A DNA stretch of 64,000 bases from an uncultured Macellibacteroides sp. (GTDB taxonomy: Bacteria; Bacteroidota; Bacteroidia; Bacteroidales; Tannerellaceae), in the NCBI RefSeq assembly GCF_963667135.1, contig NZ_OY762974.1:744001-808000 (forward strand), in the 5' to 3' direction. Below, one piece after another: positions 42,087-51,009 of the stretch. Position 1 is the first letter of the stretch. Each line of letters opens with the position of its first letter. Below the pieces are notes generated by a model that did no database searches, was not told the DNA's origin, and saw nothing but the letters and a program-made list of their open reading frames with translations. A program made the translations under genes and the position numbers.

Positions 42087-42320
42087 ATGGAACTTAAAGA
42101 CTTTGTACAAAATATTGCGGCTCAGTTTGACGAAACGGATACTTCCGTATTCGCGGCCGATACCAAATTCAGGGATTTCGAGGAATGGTCGTCGCTGACA
42201 GCGCTGTCTATTATTGCCATGATAGACGAAAAATATCACGTTACATTCCAGGGGGATGATATTCGTAATTCTTCGTCTATCAATGATCTTTTTGAGATTG
42301 TAAAATCAAGAATGGGATAA
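42087..42320 (+). CDS. Acyl/peptidyl carrier protein with atypical Ser motif
   Basis: A 77-residue four-helix carrier protein. The phosphopantetheine site is at Ser36 in EEWSSLTALSIIAMID, where the usual Asp-Ser-Leu reads Ser-Ser-Leu. Strongly acidic, as expected. Third gene of the plus-strand group, ending six bases from the convergent KAS III gene. A second carrier protein is at 43382-43633, so the cassette has two. No phosphopantetheinyl transferase gene is nearby; the host enzyme must serve. Confidence 0.82.
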   Translation: MELKDFVQNIAAQFDETDTSVFAADTKFRDFEEWSSLTALSIIAMIDEKYHVTFQGDDIRNSSSINDLFEIVKSRMG

Positions 42321-42326
42321 CGTCTT

Positions 42327-43391
42327 CTACGAGTAAATCATCTCGCAGAAATTCAATTTACCAAGTTTCAGGAGCAAGCTCCCCCAGGCTAGCCCTACTC
42401 CATATCCGGATAAGCAGACTTGATATTCCTTATCTGCTAATTTATCGCCCAGGTTATAGGCTATATTGGTTGGTATGGTAACGCCGCTGGCATTGCCAAA
42501 GTTTTCGACGATGTTCGAGGGCATCTTGTCCCGGGGTATCTCCATCTTATCCGCCAGCTTCTGTAGCATAAACCGGTTTGGCTGATGGAACAGGTAGTAA
42601 TCGATTTCTTCTTTGGTAACCGCTGCTTTTTCGAGCAATGACTCAATTAACGGAGGAACTTCCAGTTGGACAAAGTTAAAGACATCTTCGCCTTTCATTA
42701 CCAGGTTGTCTTTTGACCTGAAATTGCCGTTGGCATCTTCTTCCATGACGGCGGTTTCGGGGGATGATGGCAAACGGAATCCTCCCGCCGGTATCATTAA
42801 GGCGGATGCTCTGGTTCCGTCCATTTTAATGTTGCCACGGATGGTGGTTTCTTCTTTCGAATTTTCTACGATTGTGATGGCGGCTCCGTCGCCGATAAGC
42901 GGGTTGCTGTTTCGATCTCTCCCGGAGACCTTATGACTGAGGATATCCGCGTTTAAAAGTACCACTTTCTTGATTGCAGGTTGTTCCAACAGCATAAATG
43001 CCTGAATCAAACCTACAATATATCCGGTGCAGCCCTGGTTTATATCCAGACAGATCATATCATGCTTAAGCCCTAAAGCGCCCTGAATGATATTGCTTGT
43101 GGGGGGCATAAAGTAATCGGGCGACTGGGTTACCAGTATCATCGCGTCGATCTCATCTTTGGCCAGCTTACCCTGGTCGAACAGGTAATTCAGTCCGCGG
43201 CAACAGAGATCGGAAACGCAGGTTTCCGGATCGGCGATACGGCGTTTGTTGTATCCCATGATCAGCTTCAGCTTCATGGATTGTGAGGCGGAGAAATTAT
43301 AGTTTTCGATCTCGTCCTCGAATCTCACCTCTTTTTCGGGCAGGATTGCCAGAATGCCGGTTATCTTTTTGTTGTGAAAAATCAGGTCCAT
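42327..43391 (-). CDS. 3-oxoacyl-ACP synthase III (FabH-like)
   Basis: A 354-residue thiolase-fold enzyme. The catalytic triad is visible: Cys121 in DINQGCTGY, His269 in YYLFHQPNRF, Asn300 in ENFGNASG. It belongs to a KAS III-like group found in biosynthetic cassettes, and is longer than housekeeping FabH. Role: condense an acyl-CoA with a carrier-bound extender, or transfer an acyl group. It overlaps the carrier-protein gene by 10 bp, implying that carrier as partner. Last gene of the long minus-strand operon of locus B. Confidence 0.88.
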   Translation of the reverse strand: MDLIFHNKKITGILAILPEKEVRFEDEIENYNFSASQSMKLKLIMGYNKRRIADPETCVSDLCCRGLNYLFDQGKLAKDEIDAMILVTQSPDYFMPPTSNIIQGALGLKHDMICLDINQGCTGYIVGLIQAFMLLEQPAIKKVVLLNADILSHKVSGRDRNSNPLIGDGAAITIVENSKEETTIRGNIKMDGTRASALMIPAGGFRLPSSPETAVMEEDANGNFRSKDNLVMKGEDVFNFVQLEVPPLIESLLEKAAVTKEEIDYYLFHQPNRFMLQKLADKMEIPRDKMPSNIVENFGNASGVTIPTNIAYNLGDKLADKEYQVCLSGYGVGLAWGSLLLKLGKLNFCEMIYS

Positions 43392-43633
43392 TGTTTGATT
43401 GCATTTTTAACTCCGTTTTTTTTCAGTAACTCGATAATTCCATCAACTGATGAAAAGTTTTTAGGTAAGATATCGGATCCATCGATGGAGATGCCAAATT
43501 CGTTGTCCAACGCATTAACCAGGTTAATTACATCGAACGAATCGAGCATCCCTTCTTCAATAAAATTGACAGACTCGCTAAAGTCGAATTCGGGCCTTAG
43601 TTCATTCAAAATGGCAATTATTGTCTTTTCCAT
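43382..43633 (-). CDS. Acyl carrier protein
   Basis: An 83-residue carrier protein with the site Ser32 in EEGMLDSFDVINLVNAL and an acidic second half. DltC-like in length and motif (LDS[FL]D). It overlaps the formyltransferase gene upstream and the KAS III gene downstream, so all three are tightly coupled. Likely acceptor of the residue activated by the adenylation enzyme encoded at 44488-46008. Confidence 0.88.
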   Translation of the reverse strand: MEKTIIAILNELRPEFDFSESVNFIEEGMLDSFDVINLVNALDNEFGISIDGSDILPKNFSSVDGIIELLKKNGVKNAIKQWT

Positions 43634-44495
43634 CTTTTAGTTGGTATTTGTCAATGAGTAAAACGCCATCACTTAATCGCAGGAAATCGCCAAAATCTGT
43701 ATTCCGGTAGATTCCGTTTGATGTGTAGTTTCCCATAATTCTGTTTTGGGTTGCAGAATCGGGGTAATGAACTTTCCAGAGTAGGATATTGTTAATCTCC
43801 GCCCCATGATAGGGCATGGATACGCCTCGTATTAAATTGTAGACATAGCCGCAATTGTCCGTTAACTTAAACCGGCATTGCTCCTCTTTTAGTTTTCCAT
43901 AATACCGTCCGGTTTTTGCCAACTGGGGTATGACTGGCGAATGATTCAATATACGTTGAATGGCATCGATTACAATATGACTGTAGATTCCGATCCATCT
44001 TTCCTGCAAATCGGACACATACATATCCTGACTAATTTCGATGTGCTCTTGCAGGATGATATCGCCGGTGTCGATGCCTGAATCTACATAGTGCACGGTT
44101 ACCCCGGTTTTACTTTCTCCGTTTATGATGGGCCAGTGCTGGGGAGCAAGCCCTCTGTAATCGGGAAGCAGGGACGGGTGCAGGTTGATAAATCCCAATC
44201 GGGGAATTTCAAGCAGGGGTGGTTTTATTATTTTTTCGAAATGAGCGATGACACACAGATCGGGAGAAACCGTTTTTACCTGCTCTACTACTTCGTCCGA
44301 ATTTACATTCGGGTATCGCCGGAAAGTAATATCGAATTTCCGGCAGGTGTTTTCCAGTCTCTTGTAAATAGAATTGTCGTACAACGGTGATATGACCAAT
44401 CTAACCTGGCATCCCTCCCTGACCAGCGATTTGAGCACAACGTCGCTAAACGAGTCTTCGCCCCAAAAAACAATATTCAGTAATTTGCTAGGCAT
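43602..44495 (-). CDS. Formyltransferase-like enzyme (methionyl-tRNA/sugar formyltransferase family)
   Basis: A 297-residue protein with the formyltransferase N-terminal fold: INLHPSLLPDYRGLAPQHWPIINGESKTGVTVHYVDSGIDTGDII, containing the catalytic Asn-His-Asp set (NLHPS, later D of GIDTGDI). In polysaccharide loci, relatives formylate amino sugars such as Qui4N using N10-formyl-tetrahydrofolate. A substrate that is carrier-bound is also possible given the neighbours. Overlaps the adenylation gene by 8 bp and the carrier gene by 32 bp. Confidence 0.85.
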   Translation of the reverse strand: MPSKLLNIVFWGEDSFSDVVLKSLVREGCQVRLVISPLYDNSIYKRLENTCRKFDITFRRYPNVNSDEVVEQVKTVSPDLCVIAHFEKIIKPPLLEIPRLGFINLHPSLLPDYRGLAPQHWPIINGESKTGVTVHYVDSGIDTGDIILQEHIEISQDMYVSDLQERWIGIYSHIVIDAIQRILNHSPVIPQLAKTGRYYGKLKEEQCRFKLTDNCGYVYNLIRGVSMPYHGAEINNILLWKVHYPDSATQNRIMGNYTSNGIYRNTDFGDFLRLSDGVLLIDKYQLKDGKDNNCHFE

Positions 44496-46008
44496 GGTCG
44501 TTTATTTGCTTGTTGTAATAGAGGCGGTCTATCTTGCCGTTGGCATTGCGCTTTAGGTCGTCCACCCGGATGGATTGCTCCGGCATCATGTATTTGGGGA
44601 GTTGTTTTAATACAGCTTTTCTAAACTCGTTGAGAGCTAACTCTTGTGATGCTTGATAGAACAACACAATTTTCTTTACGTTGTTATCGTAAACCACACA
44701 ACAGTTGTCTACCATTTGTGTACCCAATACCGCTGTTTCGATCTCTCCCAATTCGATCCGGTAGCCATTGTGTTTTATCTGGGAATCTTTTCGGCCAACA
44801 TACATAATCTCACCCAGTGGGTTTCGGTAAACCAAATCGCCGGTACAATAAATGAGCTCCGGATAATGGGGATTCAATGGATTCTGTATAAAGGCGTTTT
44901 TTGTTTTATCCCAATCATTGTAATATCCCATTGCCAGCGAAGTACCTCGTACACAGAGTTCGCCCTGCTGGTTGGTTTCGGCTGGTTGCTTCTCATCCGT
45001 AAGGATAAGCACCTCGCTGTTTTTGCAGGGGAAGCCAATGGGTAAGGATTCGTTGTCCGCGAATTCTCTCTCCACCACATAATAGGTACAGTCTACCGTT
45101 ATTTCGGTAGGTCCGTACAGATTCACGTATCTGCTGCCGGGCAGGTGCCTGCGCCAGTAATTGAGGTGTTTGTTGGGCATTACCTCGCCGGCAAAGAATA
45201 CATCTTTCAGATACAGGGGCTTGTTTTTGGAAAATATATCCAGGTTCGCCACATTTATTAAGGCAAACGGGACCCAGAACAGGAAGGTGATCTTTTCGTC
45301 GTTCAGGTAGTTGACCAGTGCGGCCGGGAATATAAAATTTTCTTCGGGAATAAGGATCAGGGTGGCTCCGGTGGCATACATCAGATAAATGTCTAATGTG
45401 GAGTTGTCGAAGTAAAAGGGTGCCTGATTCCCAATTACACTGGTTGCATCTATTTGAAACGTTTCTACCGCCCAATCGATGTAATCGATAACGCCCCGGT
45501 GGGAGATAACAACTCCTTTGGGGGTACCTGTTGATCCGGACGTAAATATCGAATAGACCGGATCGGTGTCGATCTGTCTGTTTTCCACTTGTTCGCAAAG
45601 GGAATAATCGATCGCGCCCTTTGTCAGGATATCTTCCAGCACCAGTATTTCTTTGTCGCTAAAGGATCGTACTTTTTCTTCGTTCTTTTTGTCTGTCAGG
45701 ATTACGGAAGATTCTAAAACCTGGAGTATGGACTGAATTCGGGTAACCGGCGAATGGGTATCGAGGGGAACATAAAAGTTTCCACTCAAGCTTATTCCCG
45801 CAAATGCCTGGATGGCTGAGCATCCTTTTGGGATATACACGCAAACAGGCTTGTTCGTTATTCCTCTGTCGGCGATTGCTGTTGCTACCAGGTAACTGTT
45901 GGCTAGCAATCGGGCAAATGAAAGTTCGCCCGAAGCATCCTTTACAGCTAGTTTATGGGGATGCTTCAGTGCTGTCGCTTTTAAATAGTCAACTACTGAT
46001 TTTTGCAT
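44488..46008 (-). CDS. DltA-like amino acid adenylation enzyme
   Basis: A 506-residue stand-alone adenylation domain. Core motifs are present: A3 TSGSTGTPKG (about 156-165), A5 NLYGPTEITVDCTYY, A7 YCTGD, A8 GRKDSQIKHNGYRIELGEIE and A10 NANGKIDR with the catalytic Lys. The A4 region FYFDNSTLDIY keeps the Asp (D201) that in DltA and amino-acid A domains binds the substrate amine, so an amino acid (perhaps alanine) is likelier than a fatty acid. The start at 46008 (MQKSVVDYLK) was chosen because longer frames run into the aminotransferase gene. It probably loads one of the two nearby carrier proteins. Confidence 0.88.
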   Translation of the reverse strand: MQKSVVDYLKATALKHPHKLAVKDASGELSFARLLANSYLVATAIADRGITNKPVCVYIPKGCSAIQAFAGISLSGNFYVPLDTHSPVTRIQSILQVLESSVILTDKKNEEKVRSFSDKEILVLEDILTKGAIDYSLCEQVENRQIDTDPVYSIFTSGSTGTPKGVVISHRGVIDYIDWAVETFQIDATSVIGNQAPFYFDNSTLDIYLMYATGATLILIPEENFIFPAALVNYLNDEKITFLFWVPFALINVANLDIFSKNKPLYLKDVFFAGEVMPNKHLNYWRRHLPGSRYVNLYGPTEITVDCTYYVVEREFADNESLPIGFPCKNSEVLILTDEKQPAETNQQGELCVRGTSLAMGYYNDWDKTKNAFIQNPLNPHYPELIYCTGDLVYRNPLGEIMYVGRKDSQIKHNGYRIELGEIETAVLGTQMVDNCCVVYDNNVKKIVLFYQASQELALNEFRKAVLKQLPKYMMPEQSIRVDDLKRNANGKIDRLYYNKQINDHA

Positions 46009-46034
46009 GGCTACATAGGAATTTTTTGTATCGT

Positions 46035-47285
46035 TTAGATGGCCTTGCTTCTCCTGAACGGGACTTCGGCTCTGTGGGGTTGGGCAATAAGTCCTTTCTT
46101 TACCTGCATAAAGAGAACCACAAAATGGAGTTTGCGCCGTTGACGGGCGGCGGCTACGCAGTTTCGGATGGTATCGGCAACACGTTGGATGTCGCCGTCG
46201 GTCAGCGCCGGACCGGAAGGCAGACAGAGGCCTGTGCCAAAGAGGCGTTCGGAGGTGCCGTTGCCGTACCAGGGGGCATTGGCAAATACAGGTTGCAGAT
46301 GGAGGGGTTTCCATAGCAACCGGGATTCGATGTTTTCGTTTTCGAGGGCTAGCCTCAGCTGATTACAGTTTACCCCAGCACGTGCCTGGTTTACCAGAAT
46401 GCAGCTGAGCCAGTGGTTTGAACGGAAGAGCGGGGATGGTTCCTTATGCACGGAAATACCGGGGACATTTGACAGAAGTGCGGTGTAAAGCTTCTGTATC
46501 CGGCGGCGGCGTGCTATGTGTTCGCCGAGGATAGTCATCTGTCCCCGGCCAATCCCTGCGCTGATATTGCTCATCCGGTAGTTGTATCCGATATAAGAAT
46601 GCTGGTACCAGGGCGCGTCGTCTCTTGCCTGGGTGGCATAAAAGAGGGTGCGCTTGGCTTGTTCGGCAAAGCGGCAGATCAGGGCTCCGCCTCCCGAGGT
46701 GGTGATCATCTTGTTGCCGTTGAACGAGAGCACACCAAAATGGCCGAAGGTGCCGCATCGCTGTCCGTTAAATTCGGATCCCAGGGCTTCGGCGGCGTCT
46801 TCGAGTACGGGTATGTTCCAGCTGTTGGCGATGGTCATGATTTCGTCCATCCTGGCAGGCATGCCATAGAGATGGACCACCACAATGGCTTTGGGTTTCT
46901 TTCCGGTTTTTTGGATACGGTCGCGGATGGCTTGATCGAGCAAGACGGGATCCATGTTCCAGGTATCTTTTTCGCTGTCCACAAAGACCGGTGTGGCATA
47001 CTGATAAGCGATTGGGAAGGCCGAAGCGGCAAAGGTAAAGGACTGGCAGATCACCTCGTCGCCGGGTTGAACGCCCAGTTGGATCAAACCAAGGTGCAAA
47101 GCGGCTGTTCCGGCACTAAGGGCTACCACAAACCGCCCGTGTCCGAGAAAGGAGGTAAGTTCTTTCTCGAATCCTTCCACATTGGGTCCCAGGGGCACCA
47201 CCCAGTTGGTATCGAATGCCTCCTTTATATAATTGAGCTCCCTGCCTGACATGTGGCCGAGAGATAGCCATATTCTGTCTTTCAT
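46035..47285 (-). CDS. DegT/DnrJ/EryC1-family PLP aminotransferase
   Basis: A 416-residue sugar aminotransferase: ALSAGTAALHLGL, VICQSFTFAASAFPI, EDAAEALGS, and the PLP lysine K192 in SFNGNKMITTSGGG. Relatives (PglE, PseC-like) put an amino group on UDP-4-keto-hexoses. The last 30 residues (LHFVVLFMQVKKGLIAQPHRAEV) look unlike family C-termini and suggest a lost original stop. A matching 4,6-dehydratase is needed; the only candidate in the window is the gutted CapD at 19357. It follows the PglC-type initiator by 13 bp, a common pglC-pglE arrangement. Confidence 0.9.
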   Translation of the reverse strand: MKDRIWLSLGHMSGRELNYIKEAFDTNWVVPLGPNVEGFEKELTSFLGHGRFVVALSAGTAALHLGLIQLGVQPGDEVICQSFTFAASAFPIAYQYATPVFVDSEKDTWNMDPVLLDQAIRDRIQKTGKKPKAIVVVHLYGMPARMDEIMTIANSWNIPVLEDAAEALGSEFNGQRCGTFGHFGVLSFNGNKMITTSGGGALICRFAEQAKRTLFYATQARDDAPWYQHSYIGYNYRMSNISAGIGRGQMTILGEHIARRRRIQKLYTALLSNVPGISVHKEPSPLFRSNHWLSCILVNQARAGVNCNQLRLALENENIESRLLWKPLHLQPVFANAPWYGNGTSERLFGTGLCLPSGPALTDGDIQRVADTIRNCVAAARQRRKLHFVVLFMQVKKGLIAQPHRAEVPFRRSKAI

Positions 47286-47298
47286 AGTCGAAAGCGTT

Positions 47299-47907
47299 TT
47301 AATCGTTACCAGTAAACGGATTGATGGAACTACTATTTTCGGCGTTGATTCCTTCGCGAAAAAAAACTTTCGTGAAAGTCCTGATCACTATCAGGAGATC
47401 GAGCCGGAAGCTTATATGATCGACATACCAGACGTCGTATTCCAATTTCTGCGGCCAGGGAATGGCGTTGCGCCCGTTAACCTGTGCCCAACCGGATATA
47501 CCCGGCCGCACTTCGTGGCGTCGTGCCTGCCGTTCCGAATACAGCCTGAGGTATTGTGGCAGCAAAGGTCTGGGCCCTATGAGCGACATATCTCCTTTCA
47601 ATACATTCAGGAGCTGCGGAAGTTCGTCGAGGGAGGTGGAACGGATCCATCGTCCGGCAGGGGTGAGCCGTTGAACATCCGGCAGCAGATTGCCTTGCGC
47701 ATCGCGTTGGTCGGTCATCGTTTTAAATTTGACCAATCGGAACAGTTTGCCGTCTTTGCCGGGGCGTGTCTGAATAAAGAAGACGCCGGATCCTTTGTTG
47801 ACAGCCAACAAACAAATGGCAAGAACAAACAAAACGGGACTACTTCCGATTAACGCGCAAAGCGAGAAAAGGATGTCCAGCAATCGTTTAAAGAAATGCC
47901 TGTACAT
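47299..47907 (-). CDS. PglC/WcaJ-type phosphoglycosyl transferase (initiating enzyme)
   Basis: A 202-residue monotopic phosphoglycosyl transferase: one N-terminal membrane segment (about 8-32), then FKTMTD, TSLDELPQLLNVLKGDMSLIGPRPLLPQY and RPGISGWAQVNGRN, including the catalytic Asp-Glu pair of this superfamily (DE in SLDELPQ). The short, PglC-like size suggests a UDP-diNAcBac-like or similar 4-amino sugar donor, matching the aminotransferase next to it. The start at 47907 was chosen since it follows the previous stop by 5 bases and begins the conserved N-terminus. Starts locus B repeat-unit synthesis. Confidence 0.9.
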   Translation of the reverse strand: MYRHFFKRLLDILFSLCALIGSSPVLFVLAICLLAVNKGSGVFFIQTRPGKDGKLFRLVKFKTMTDQRDAQGNLLPDVQRLTPAGRWIRSTSLDELPQLLNVLKGDMSLIGPRPLLPQYLRLYSERQARRHEVRPGISGWAQVNGRNAIPWPQKLEYDVWYVDHISFRLDLLIVIRTFTKVFFREGINAENSSSINPFTGND

Positions 47908-47912
47908 GGCTT

Positions 47913-49046
47913 TTATTTTAGTTGCTTGTATTCCGATAATAACGCGTTCCATACCTGGCTCTGCTCGTAACGGCTCTCGATCATTGGACGGGCGTTTTTT
48001 GCCATGAGGCTTACCTCCTCCTGATGACTGATAAAATACTTCATGGCATAATAGAGCGCATCTTCCTCTTTGGGTGGAATGATGATTCCGTTTTTTCCTT
48101 CCACAATTATTTCGTTGCACCCATTTATGTTGGTTACGATGGATGGCAATTCCATGGCTCCCGCCTGCATGACTACGTTCGGAAACCCTTCTCTGTAACT
48201 AGGGAAAACCAACGCATCAGATAGTACGAACCAGGGGCGTACATCGCTCTGATAACCTGTAAACAGAATACCCTTATGTGTTTGTATAAGTTGTTCTATA
48301 TCTCTCGATACTGGATCTAAACCATTTTCGAAAAAGCCCACAAGCAATAAGCGTACGGATGAACATTCTTTATATAACCTTGTAAATGCCCGTATAAGTT
48401 CATTGATTCCCTTATCGCGGACCATCCTGCCTACATAACAGAATGTGAAGTGGTCCTTTTCATGCCCCAGTTCTTTTGCTCTGTTGAGTACATCATCGCT
48501 GCGTGTGTAGTGATGCATGTCTATTCCACTGATATTGCCGTTCAAAACTTTACGTAGGGGTTTGGAGGTTATCTTCTCGCGAATCAATGTTTCTTTCACC
48601 CCGTCGCCTTCCGGAATTACTTTGGTTGCGCAAAAGCAGGTGATTCTTTCCATGAGAATCAATAGCCGTCGAAAGAGTCCTGTCGTGGTTTCGAATCGCA
48701 GTCCGGTTACGGTATAAATACGATGGGGAACCCGGGTAATCCATGCAGCCACCATAGACAAAAGGCTGCCTTTGGGTGTATTGGTGTGAACAATGAATGG
48801 TTTCTCCTGATGAAAGACCTTGATAAGATTGAACAGCGATTTCAAATCAGCCAACAGACTAATCTCGCGGTGCATCTTCACCTCGATGGTGCGGATTCCT
48901 TCCCGATTCCCCAATTCGCGGAGGATGTCCTGGCCCGATGCCAATCCAATTACGTCGTAGTATTGGTTTAAAAAGGCAAGCTGACCTTTCAACAAAGAGT
49001 CCATACTTCCGGAAACAGTGGTTACTCTAACTAACTTGGGTTTCAT
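47913..49046 (-). CDS. GT4-family glycosyltransferase
   Basis: A 377-residue GT-B enzyme: VRVTTVSGSMDSLLKGQLAFLNQYYDVIGLASG, FIVHTNTPKGSLLSMVAAWI, FCYVGRMVRDKGINELIRAF, FPSYREGFPNVVMQAGAMELPSIVTNINGCNEII. It is the type usually encoded immediately before a PglC-like enzyme in Bacteroidetes and Gram-positive loci, where it adds the second sugar. It overlaps the upstream gene by 20 bp from the start at 49046. Confidence 0.9.
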   Translation of the reverse strand: MKPKLVRVTTVSGSMDSLLKGQLAFLNQYYDVIGLASGQDILRELGNREGIRTIEVKMHREISLLADLKSLFNLIKVFHQEKPFIVHTNTPKGSLLSMVAAWITRVPHRIYTVTGLRFETTTGLFRRLLILMERITCFCATKVIPEGDGVKETLIREKITSKPLRKVLNGNISGIDMHHYTRSDDVLNRAKELGHEKDHFTFCYVGRMVRDKGINELIRAFTRLYKECSSVRLLLVGFFENGLDPVSRDIEQLIQTHKGILFTGYQSDVRPWFVLSDALVFPSYREGFPNVVMQAGAMELPSIVTNINGCNEIIVEGKNGIIIPPKEEDALYYAMKYFISHQEEVSLMAKNARPMIESRYEQSQVWNALLSEYKQLK

Positions 49047-50130
49047 TGTGGTATAGCAATTTATAAACCTGCTCGTATTCATTTACTGTTTTCCGGATAT
49101 CGTATTGGATTGCCTTGTTCATGCATTTCTGAGCAGTTGTGCTGTAAAGCTGCTGGTCTGTCATCAACTGACGGATAATGATTGCCAGCTGGGTACTGTT
49201 TCCTTCTTCGAATAAAAGGCCGGCTCCTTCCACAATCTCATGCAGACCGTCTACATCGCTTGCGACAAAGGGTTTCCCCACACACATTCCCTCGATGGAT
49301 GAGAGTGACAATCCTTCGTAGTGGGACGACATGACCACAATATCCGCCGTTTTGAGTATCCCGGGAATATCGCTTCGTATACCGAGGAAATGAATCCGGT
49401 CCGCAAGCTGCAGCTTTTCGGCAAGTTGCTGGCATAGTGAGAGCCGTACACCATCGCCAACCAGGGCCAGATGATATTGGACGGGTAATAATGCCATGGC
49501 GCGAATCAATGTATCCTGATCCTTTTCTAGTCTGAATCCCGCTACTTTAACAATAAGGTAGTCGCTTTCCTGTATACCCAACAATTTAGATTTACTAACC
49601 GGCAGGGCATTCTTGTAAGTGGAAAGATTGATGCCGTTTTGAATGGTAACAACCGGATAGCCGTTTCCGATATAGTGGTTCAGGATATCTGATGCCTTGC
49701 CGGATATCCCTATTATTTTGCTGTATTGCTTATAGATTAATTTATCGATGGGTCTAAAAAAGAATAGGTGGCGGCGACGGTTGTTTGTGTTATGTTCGGT
49801 GGTTACGAGAACGGACTTTCCCTTTGTAATGAATTTGGCACACGCCATCCAATACTGACAAGCCGTATTATGGGTATGAATGATGTCGTACCTGTTCAGA
49901 TAGGGTATTAACCGGAATATGATAAGCGGATTATACAACCAGGTGTTGATGCCGAGGCTGTGTATTTTCAAGCCTAAACCGGCAAGTTTATCCTTAAACA
50001 TCGTATCTGCGCCGTCGAATAGCAATACATCCACCTGATGTCCGCTTGCCTTAAACAGGGGGACCATATCCAGAATGAGTTTTTCGGCACCTCCGGTTCG
50101 CAAGGAGGTGATGACATGCAGTATTTTCAT
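49027..50130 (-). CDS. GT4-family glycosyltransferase
   Basis: A 367-residue GT-B enzyme: HVITSLRTGGAEKLILDMVPLFK, DIIHTHNTACQYWMA, KVAGFRLEKDQDTLIRAMALL, VVMSSHYEGLSLSSIEGMCVGKPFVASDVDGLHEIVEGAGLLF with the EGLSLSSIE EX7E motif. Cytoplasmic, sugar unknown. Overlaps its upstream neighbour by 4 bp. Confidence 0.9.
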   Translation of the reverse strand: MKILHVITSLRTGGAEKLILDMVPLFKASGHQVDVLLFDGADTMFKDKLAGLGLKIHSLGINTWLYNPLIIFRLIPYLNRYDIIHTHNTACQYWMACAKFITKGKSVLVTTEHNTNNRRRHLFFFRPIDKLIYKQYSKIIGISGKASDILNHYIGNGYPVVTIQNGINLSTYKNALPVSKSKLLGIQESDYLIVKVAGFRLEKDQDTLIRAMALLPVQYHLALVGDGVRLSLCQQLAEKLQLADRIHFLGIRSDIPGILKTADIVVMSSHYEGLSLSSIEGMCVGKPFVASDVDGLHEIVEGAGLLFEEGNSTQLAIIIRQLMTDQQLYSTTAQKCMNKAIQYDIRKTVNEYEQVYKLLYHNETQVS

Positions 50131-50996
50131 TTCCTTTGATCGTTTACGTGGAGTAGAAAACCTAACGGATAATAAACCAGGGAGAATAAGCTGATTTGAT
50201 TGATAAGAGAAGGAAGTGCTCTGTCTGAACAGAATGAAAACCTCCAGAAGTTTATTGCGGCCTTTATCTTTTGCAATAATGGAATCTTCAATTTATATAG
50301 TTCGGAATAGTGTATGAGTGATGCCTCTCTGCTATTCATTCTTAGTTGAGTTATTTTTGCCGTAAGACCATCCGGCAGGTAATCGCAGACATAGATCTTT
50401 TCGTAAAAGAAACGCAGCCTGTATTTTTGAGCAATCCGGTTCCACACCAATGCCTCGGGGCAAAACCTTTCGCCGGGAATCTCGGGAAAGGAAAATTCGC
50501 GAAGAACGGTTGTACGAAACACTTCGGCCATGTCTCCTTTTACTCTGTATTTAAAACGGAAGTCAAGTGCATTGCAATCCAATATGCCAAAATCGGGTCC
50601 GCCTCCGACAGGCTTTCCGGACTCAAACACTTTAAGTCCGCATACTCCGGCAAAACTTTCGTCGTTCTTTATGGTCTCATAATAATAGAGTATCCGCTCT
50701 ATTGAATTGAAAGCCAGGTAATCGTCGCTGTCCACAATGAAAAACAGCTCGCCACAGGCCATTGTTACACCCAGATTGATGGCCGTATGTTTGCCCCCGT
50801 TTGATTTATTCCGATACACGATCCTGATTTTATTTTCGTCCATGAATGTTTGAACTACGGATTCGGTATTGTCGGTGCTTCCATCGTTTATGATAAGCCA
50901 TTCGAAATCCATGCAGGTTTGCGCAAGAAGACTCTTATAGAGATTTCCAAGCAGGGAAGCCCGGTTATAGGTGGCTGTAAAAACGGTAACCTTCAT
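50127..50996 (-). CDS. GT2-family glycosyltransferase
   Basis: A 289-residue GT-A enzyme: VTVFTATYNRASLLGNLYKSLLAQ, INDGSTDNTE, NKSNGGKHTAINLG and VDSDDYL as the DxD motif. Common in capsule loci. No transmembrane anchor except a hydrophobic C-terminal patch. Sugar and linkage unknown. Confidence 0.9.
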   Translation of the reverse strand: MKVTVFTATYNRASLLGNLYKSLLAQTCMDFEWLIINDGSTDNTESVVQTFMDENKIRIVYRNKSNGGKHTAINLGVTMACGELFFIVDSDDYLAFNSIERILYYYETIKNDESFAGVCGLKVFESGKPVGGGPDFGILDCNALDFRFKYRVKGDMAEVFRTTVLREFSFPEIPGERFCPEALVWNRIAQKYRLRFFYEKIYVCDYLPDGLTAKITQLRMNSREASLIHYSELYKLKIPLLQKIKAAINFWRFSFCSDRALPSLINQISLFSLVYYPLGFLLHVNDQRK

Positions 50997-51009
50997 ATAA
51001 TTGATGTGC

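Noticed and set aside
46009..46314. A 102-residue N-terminal extension of the adenylation enzyme.
   Set aside because: It lies in another frame of the aminotransferase gene, has low-complexity R/P/S content, and adenylation enzymes start at the MQKSVVDYL position.
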